A DNA stretch of 10,074 nucleotides from Candidatus Latescibacterota bacterium (GTDB taxonomy: Bacteria > Latescibacterota > UBA2968 > UBA8231), in the NCBI GenBank assembly GCA_022827165.1, contig JAJDTN010000406.1, positions 1-10,074 on the forward strand, in the 5' to 3' direction. The translations under genes were made by a program, and so were the position numbers. Positions 6,785 to 10,074 of the stretch are shown here, piece after piece. The notes under the pieces were generated by a model. That model saw only the letters and a program-made list of their open reading frames with translations. It was not told the DNA's origin and did not search any database. The stretch's first letter is position 1. Every line of letters begins with the position of its first letter.

Positions 6785-7920
6785 TGGCCCTGCACGAGCC
6801 CAGCTTCAGCCTCGGCGTCGAGGAGGAGTACCTGCTGGTCGACCGGGCCAGCCGGGACCTGGTGAGCGAGCCCCCGCCCGAGCTGATCGACCACCTCGAG
6901 CGGGAGCTGGGGGGTCACTTCAGCCCCGAGTTCCTGCGGCCCCAGGTCGAGGTCGGCACCCCCGTGCGCGACTCCACCGCCGAGATCCGCGCCGACCTGG
7001 AGCACCTGCGGCGCACGGTGGCCGGCATCGCCGGCGGCCACGGCCTCGGGCTGATCGCCGCCTCCACCCATCCCTTCGCCCGCTGGCGGGACCAGAAGCA
7101 CACCGACAAGCCGCGCTACAACATCCTCCACCAGGACATGCAGGTCGTGGCCCAGCGCCTGCTCATCTGCGGCATGCACGTCCACGTGGGCCTCGAGGAC
7201 GACGAGCTGCGCGTCGACATCCTCAACCAGGTCTCCTACTTCCTGCCCCACCTGCTGGCCCTGAGCACCTCCTCGCCGTTTTGGGAGGGCACGGATACCG
7301 GCCTGCAGTCCTACCGCCTGTGCGTCTTCGACGAGCTGCCCCGCACGGGCCTGCCCGAGCGCTTCGAGAGCCACGACGAGTACCGCCGCACGGTCGAGCT
7401 GATGACCGCGGCGGGCCTGATCGAGGACGCCACCAAGCTGTGGTGGGACGTGCGCCCGAGCGCCCGCTTCCCGACCCTGGAGATGAGGGTCACCGACGTC
7501 TGCACCCGCCTGGAGGACGCCCTCTGCTGCACCGCCCTCTTTCGCTGCATCTGCCGCATGCTCTACCGGCTGCGGCGCGACAACCAGCGCTGGCGGATCT
7601 ACACCCGCACCCTGGTGGACGAGAACCGCTGGCGCGCCCAGCGCTACGGCATCGACGAGGGCATGGTCGACTTCGGCCGCGGCGAGATCGTGCCCTTCCC
7701 GCGGCTGGTGGACGAGCTGCTGGAGCTGGTCCGGGAGGATGCCGAGCACTTCGGCTGCGTCGCCGAGGTGGAGCACGCCCGCACCATCGTCGAGCGGGGG
7801 ACCAGCTCCCACATGCAGGCGCGGGCGTATCGGGAGGCGATGGAGGCGGGGGCCTCGCACGAGGAGGCGCTGCGGGCGGTGGTGGATGTGGTGATGGAGG
7901 CGACCGTCGCGGCGTCTTGA
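6784..7920 (+). CDS. ybdK: YbdK-type carboxylate-amine ligase (glutamate-cysteine ligase family 2)
   Basis: The product is 378 residues, full length for the GCS2/YbdK family, which uses ATP to join a carboxylate to an amine. Hallmarks are LGVEEEYLLVD (10-20), STHPFARWRDQ (94-104), CGMHVHVG (129-136), LALSTSSPFWEGTDTG (158-173) and LWWDVRPSARFPTLEMRVTD (219-238). These match the pattern of E. coli YbdK, which has weak glutamate-cysteine ligase activity; the true substrates are unknown. The ATG overlaps the preceding stop by one base, and GGAGGAGG (6766-6773) lies ten bases upstream inside the amidohydrolase gene. Its pairing with an amidohydrolase recalls amide-forming gene neighbourhoods that also contain ATP-grasp proteins, but no ATP-grasp gene lies in this window. 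Confidence 0.92.
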   Translation: MALHEPSFSLGVEEEYLLVDRASRDLVSEPPPELIDHLERELGGHFSPEFLRPQVEVGTPVRDSTAEIRADLEHLRRTVAGIAGGHGLGLIAASTHPFARWRDQKHTDKPRYNILHQDMQVVAQRLLICGMHVHVGLEDDELRVDILNQVSYFLPHLLALSTSSPFWEGTDTGLQSYRLCVFDELPRTGLPERFESHDEYRRTVELMTAAGLIEDATKLWWDVRPSARFPTLEMRVTDVCTRLEDALCCTALFRCICRMLYRLRRDNQRWRIYTRTLVDENRWRAQRYGIDEGMVDFGRGEIVPFPRLVDELLELVREDAEHFGCVAEVEHARTIVERGTSSHMQARAYREAMEAGASHEEALRAVVDVVMEATVAAS

Positions 7921-7928
7921 CTCGGCGC

Positions 7929-8329
7929 ATGGGACCTGCCTGCCTCGACATCGACATCGCCAGTCCCGTCCGGCCGGAGGAGTCCGCACCGAGCAGTTCC
8001 TGATCGACTCGGGGGCGGTCTATTCGGTGGTCCAGGGTCCGGTCTTGGAGGACCTGGGCATCGAGCCGCACTCACACCGGACCTTCACCTTGGCCAATGG
8101 CGATCAGATCGAACGCCCCTTGGGGGATGCCCTCTTCCGATACAACGAGCACCGGGGGGCCGCGCCGGTGATCTTCGGCGAACCCGGCGACAGCAGTCTC
8201 CTCGGTGTGGTCACCCTCGAGGCCCTGGGCTACGTGCTGGATCCCCTGAAGCGGGAGCTGCGCCCGTCGCCGATGCTGCTGGCCGCGCTCACTACGGGGA
8301 CCTCATCAGAAACACCCGGTCCGTGTTGA
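7929..8329 (+). pseudogene. Retropepsin-like aspartic protease gene with a frameshift
   Basis: The natural start ATG 7929 reads MGPACLDIDIASPVRPEES and then meets a stop at 8001-8003. The rest of the gene continues in another frame from about 7985: TEQFLIDSGAVYSVV carries the catalytic Asp-Ser-Gly (Asp at 8006-8008), followed by FTLANGDQIERPLGDALF and LLGVVTLEALGYVLDP, the second conserved hairpin. Adding one C near 7983-7985 would read EES-R-TEQ and restore a single ~133-codon gene, close to the usual length of these small clan AA proteases. The end also looks altered: homologs tend to finish near PMLLA (about 8286), whereas this frame runs on to 8329 across the convergent fragment. It follows the ligase stop by 8 bases. 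It could be a true pseudogene or a single-base sequence error. Confidence 0.7.
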
Positions 8330-8586
8330 GCACGTCGTTGACGCGGTCGTCCCAGAACGCCCCGCCGGCCACCAGCAGCCAGTCGTCGGCGTCGGCCGTC
8401 GCCGCCCAGCTCAGCTCCAGGGGCGTGTCCGGGCCCCGGGTCTCGGCGCTGGCCGGGTTGTAGGCGTAGCTCTCGCCACCGTCGGCGCGTCCACCCAGGA
8501 CCCAGACGCGAAAGGGCCTTGCCGCCGGCCATGTAGAGGCAGTCGCCGACAGGCCCCCTCTCGCATGTCACGCCTAGCCGATCCAA
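8292..8586 (-). pseudogene. Kelch-like protein fragment, frameshifted and 5'-truncated
   Basis: On the minus strand one frame reads GPVGDCLYMAGGKA (down to about 8515). It is continued in the next frame by FRVWVLGGRADGGESYAYNP from 8513 to a TAG at 8292-8294, ending NDVLNTDRVFLMRSP. LYMAGG and VWVLGG followed by Y-x-Y-N-P are Kelch beta-blade patterns. One extra base near 8514 separates them. There is no credible start or upstream portion; coding sense fades near 8586. I take it as the C-terminal stump of a larger Kelch or galactose-oxidase-like protein. Its 3' end overlaps the retropepsin-like frame, marking a deletion or rearrangement point near 8290. Confidence 0.5.
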
Positions 8587-8607
8587 GCCGTCCGCAAGGC
8601 TGTTGCC

Positions 8608-8699
8608 TTTCGATCAGCCGACACGGAAACTTGCAATTAGCCGCTGTCTGACCTTACAATTGGCCGGCCCCAAACCTTGCAATCAGCCGAAGTCGCGCA
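8608..8699 (+). repeat. Four phased 23-base repeats upstream of the AAA ATPase gene
   Basis: Four 13-base motifs start at 8608, 8631, 8654 and 8677, exactly 23 bases apart: TTTCGATCAGCCG, TTGCAATTAGCCG, TTACAATTGGCCG and TTGCAATCAGCCG. The consensus is TTGCAATYRGCCG. The 10 bases between motifs vary, except that three of the motifs follow AC or CC. The array ends 15 bases before the ATPase ATG. Iterated same-strand sites at about two helical turns suggest binding sites for a protein that contacts one DNA face, such as an operator or iteron cluster. I see no further copies upstream of 8608 in phase. Confidence 0.85.
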
Positions 8700-8714
8700 C
8701 CCGGAATCCGCTCG

Positions 8715-10055
8715 ATGCCCGAACAGACCTTCTATCCGCGACTCATCGAGCCCCGCCTCGCCGAGGCCCTGGAGGACTCGCCGGTCGTACTCATCCACGG
8801 CCCGCGCCAGTGCGGCAAGACGACACTCGCCCAGTACGCCTATGCGCCGAATTACCTCACGTGGGGTGGCAAATACCTGCTGTGGGAGGAGAAGCGGCTG
8901 AATTGGGGAGTGTCACGGCAACAGCGGGACTACGGATACATCAGCTTCGACGATGCCATCATGAGGGATGGCGCTCGGGCGGATCCCGCCGGGTTCGTCG
9001 CCGACCTCCCGGAACGCGTCATCCTGGACGAGATCCAGCTCGCCCCGGAACTCTTCCCGGCCCTGAAGCTCGAAGTCGACCGGAACCGGGTACCCGGCCG
9101 ATTCATCCTTGCCGGCTCCACCAACGTTCTGCTCCTGCCGGCCCTCTCCGAGTCCCTTGCCGGCCGGCTGCAGATCGTCCGACTCCATCCGCTGTCACGG
9201 TACGAACTGGCGTCGTGGTCTTCCGTGCTCGCATCGAATCCGAGCGGGGGGTTCGTAACCGACCTGTTCGAGGGAGGGTTCAAGATCGTTCAGGCCCGGA
9301 GGCTCGGTTCACGACTGGCCGAACTCATCGTCGCTGGCGGATTTCCGCCGGCGCTGGCGCGACCCACCCCTCGGCGACAGGCCAACTGGTATCGTGACTA
9401 CGTCGAGACACTGGTTCAACGCGACGTGCGCGACCTGGCCCGCATCCGATCGCTCGAGACCCTTCCGCCACTCCTGCGCGCCGCCGCCTCGCAGACGGCC
9501 CGGCTCTTCAACCTCGCCGACCTGGCCGCGCCGTTCCAACTCAGCCGTCCCACGATCGGGGAGTACGTCACGCTTCTCGAAAGCCTGTTCCTTCTCGAGA
9601 GACTCCCGCCCTGGCACAGCAATCGTCTGAGCCGTCTGGTCAAGACCCCCAAGCTCCACCTCGGAGACACGGGTCTCTCCGCCGCGCTTCTCAACCTCGG
9701 TCCCGCGCAGTTGGCGGCGGATCGTTCCCTGCTGGGGCAACTCCTCGAGACTTTCGTCTTCCAGGAACTGCGGAGACAGGCCAGCTGGCAGGAGGTGCCC
9801 GTCGAATTCTCCCACTTCCGCGACAGAGATGGAGTGGAGGTGGACATCGTGATGGAGCAGGGCTCGCACGCCGTCGCCGGTGTCGAGGTCAAGGCATCGG
9901 CGACCGTCAGGCGCGGCGATTTCCGCGGGCTTCGGAAACTGCGGGGAGTCGCGGGCGACCGTTTCCGCCAGGGTGTCGTGCTGTACGACGGAGAGACCAC
10001 GGTCCCCTTCGGAGACGGCCTGTACGCCGTTCCGATGGCCCGCCTGTGGGAGTAA
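8715..10055 (+). CDS. AAA_14 / DUF4143 ATP-binding protein
   Basis: The product is 446 residues and complete. The AAA domain has Walker A GPRQCGKTT (29-37, Lys35), Walker B RVILDEIQ (101-108, Asp105/Glu106) and sensor-like ILAGSTN (131-137). A helical or winged segment follows (LFNLADLAAPFQLSRPTIGEYVTLLES, given here as 265-290). The C-terminal DUF4143 part has DTGLSAALL (318-326), a typical LETFVFQELRRQ (344-355) and a PD-(D/E)XK-like core: GVEVDIVME (373-381, Asp377), then GVEVKAS (389-395, Glu391/Lys393). The family is widespread and poorly understood; nuclease activity is predicted by fold only. Between Walker A and the next strand (YGYISFDD, 73-80) there is a Trp/Tyr-rich stretch (43-72) longer than I expect for the family. 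ATG 8715 has no clear Shine-Dalgarno sequence. The phased repeats just upstream are the likely control region. Confidence 0.92.
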   Translation: MPEQTFYPRLIEPRLAEALEDSPVVLIHGPRQCGKTTLAQYAYAPNYLTWGGKYLLWEEKRLNWGVSRQQRDYGYISFDDAIMRDGARADPAGFVADLPERVILDEIQLAPELFPALKLEVDRNRVPGRFILAGSTNVLLLPALSESLAGRLQIVRLHPLSRYELASWSSVLASNPSGGFVTDLFEGGFKIVQARRLGSRLAELIVAGGFPPALARPTPRRQANWYRDYVETLVQRDVRDLARIRSLETLPPLLRAAASQTARLFNLADLAAPFQLSRPTIGEYVTLLESLFLLERLPPWHSNRLSRLVKTPKLHLGDTGLSAALLNLGPAQLAADRSLLGQLLETFVFQELRRQASWQEVPVEFSHFRDRDGVEVDIVMEQGSHAVAGVEVKASATVRRGDFRGLRKLRGVAGDRFRQGVVLYDGETTVPFGDGLYAVPMARLWE

Positions 10056-10074
10056 CGGCTGACTATCGTCCCCC

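Noticed and set aside
6619..7989. 456-codon open frame antisense to the YbdK-type ligase
   Set aside because: It mirrors a well-conserved enzyme on the other strand; its translation is Val/Ala/Gly/His-rich with no motif. Long antisense frames are expected at this G+C.
8608..8699. CRISPR-like mini-array
   Set aside because: The motifs are 13 bases and degenerate, the spacers are only 10 bases, and no cas gene is near.
1..10074. tRNA, rRNA or transposase genes
   Set aside because: I saw no cloverleaf-like sequence, no rRNA-like segment, and no transposase or integrase motif on either strand.

Overview
The window is GC-rich bacterial DNA, roughly two-thirds or more G+C by eye. It has short intergenic gaps, overlapping stop/start codons and several GTG or TTG starts. 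A probable lipoprotein suggests an envelope of the Gram-negative type. The gene mix (enolase-superfamily sugar-acid dehydratase, xylose-isomerase-like barrels, a glycosidase-like barrel protein, HEAT-repeat lipoprotein, retropepsin-like protease, AAA/DUF4143 ATPase) is typical of uncultured soil or aquatic lineages with large genomes, such as Latescibacterota, Planctomycetota or Gemmatimonadota. That assignment is an inference; there is no rRNA or marker gene here.

Layout. (1) 2-688 (+): 3' part of a protein with a nuclease-like core carrying a D...E-x-Q motif and a C-terminal winged-helix-like segment. (2) 785-4649: a carbohydrate or sugar-acid block. A sugar phosphate isomerase/epimerase-like gene (+) is followed by a degenerate tandem duplication of its own 3' end and by the first ~36 codons of what looks like a lost UxuA-type mannonate dehydratase gene. 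Convergent to these, on the minus strand, a two-gene unit encodes a glycosidase-like TIM-barrel protein and an enolase-superfamily dehydratase, coupled by a 4-base overlap. (3) 4726-5856 (+): a HEAT-repeat protein with a lipobox but an uncertain start. (4) 5972-7920 (+): a tight pair, N-formylglutamate amidohydrolase-like protein plus YbdK-type carboxylate-amine ligase. (5) 7929-8586: a decay zone with a frameshifted retropepsin-like gene (+) meeting a frameshifted Kelch-like fragment (-). (6) 8608-10055 (+): four 13-base motifs at an exact 23-base period, then a complete AAA_14/DUF4143 ATPase gene.

How parts may work together. The isomerase-like enzyme, the barrel glycosidase-like protein and the dehydratase fit a small catabolic set that releases a sugar or sugar acid, isomerises it and dehydrates it toward a 2-keto-3-deoxy acid; the substrate cannot be read from sequence. 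The amidohydrolase and ligase form a separate module that breaks and makes amide bonds.

The most notable signals are the 23-base phased repeat array in front of the AAA ATPase, the direct repeat of leader sequence flanking the glycosidase-like gene (which appears to have been inserted upstream of the dehydratase), and the chimeric duplication between the isomerase and the UxuA-like remnant. Three single-base frame conflicts (near 4606, 7984 and 8514) may be real decay or assembly errors and need read support.
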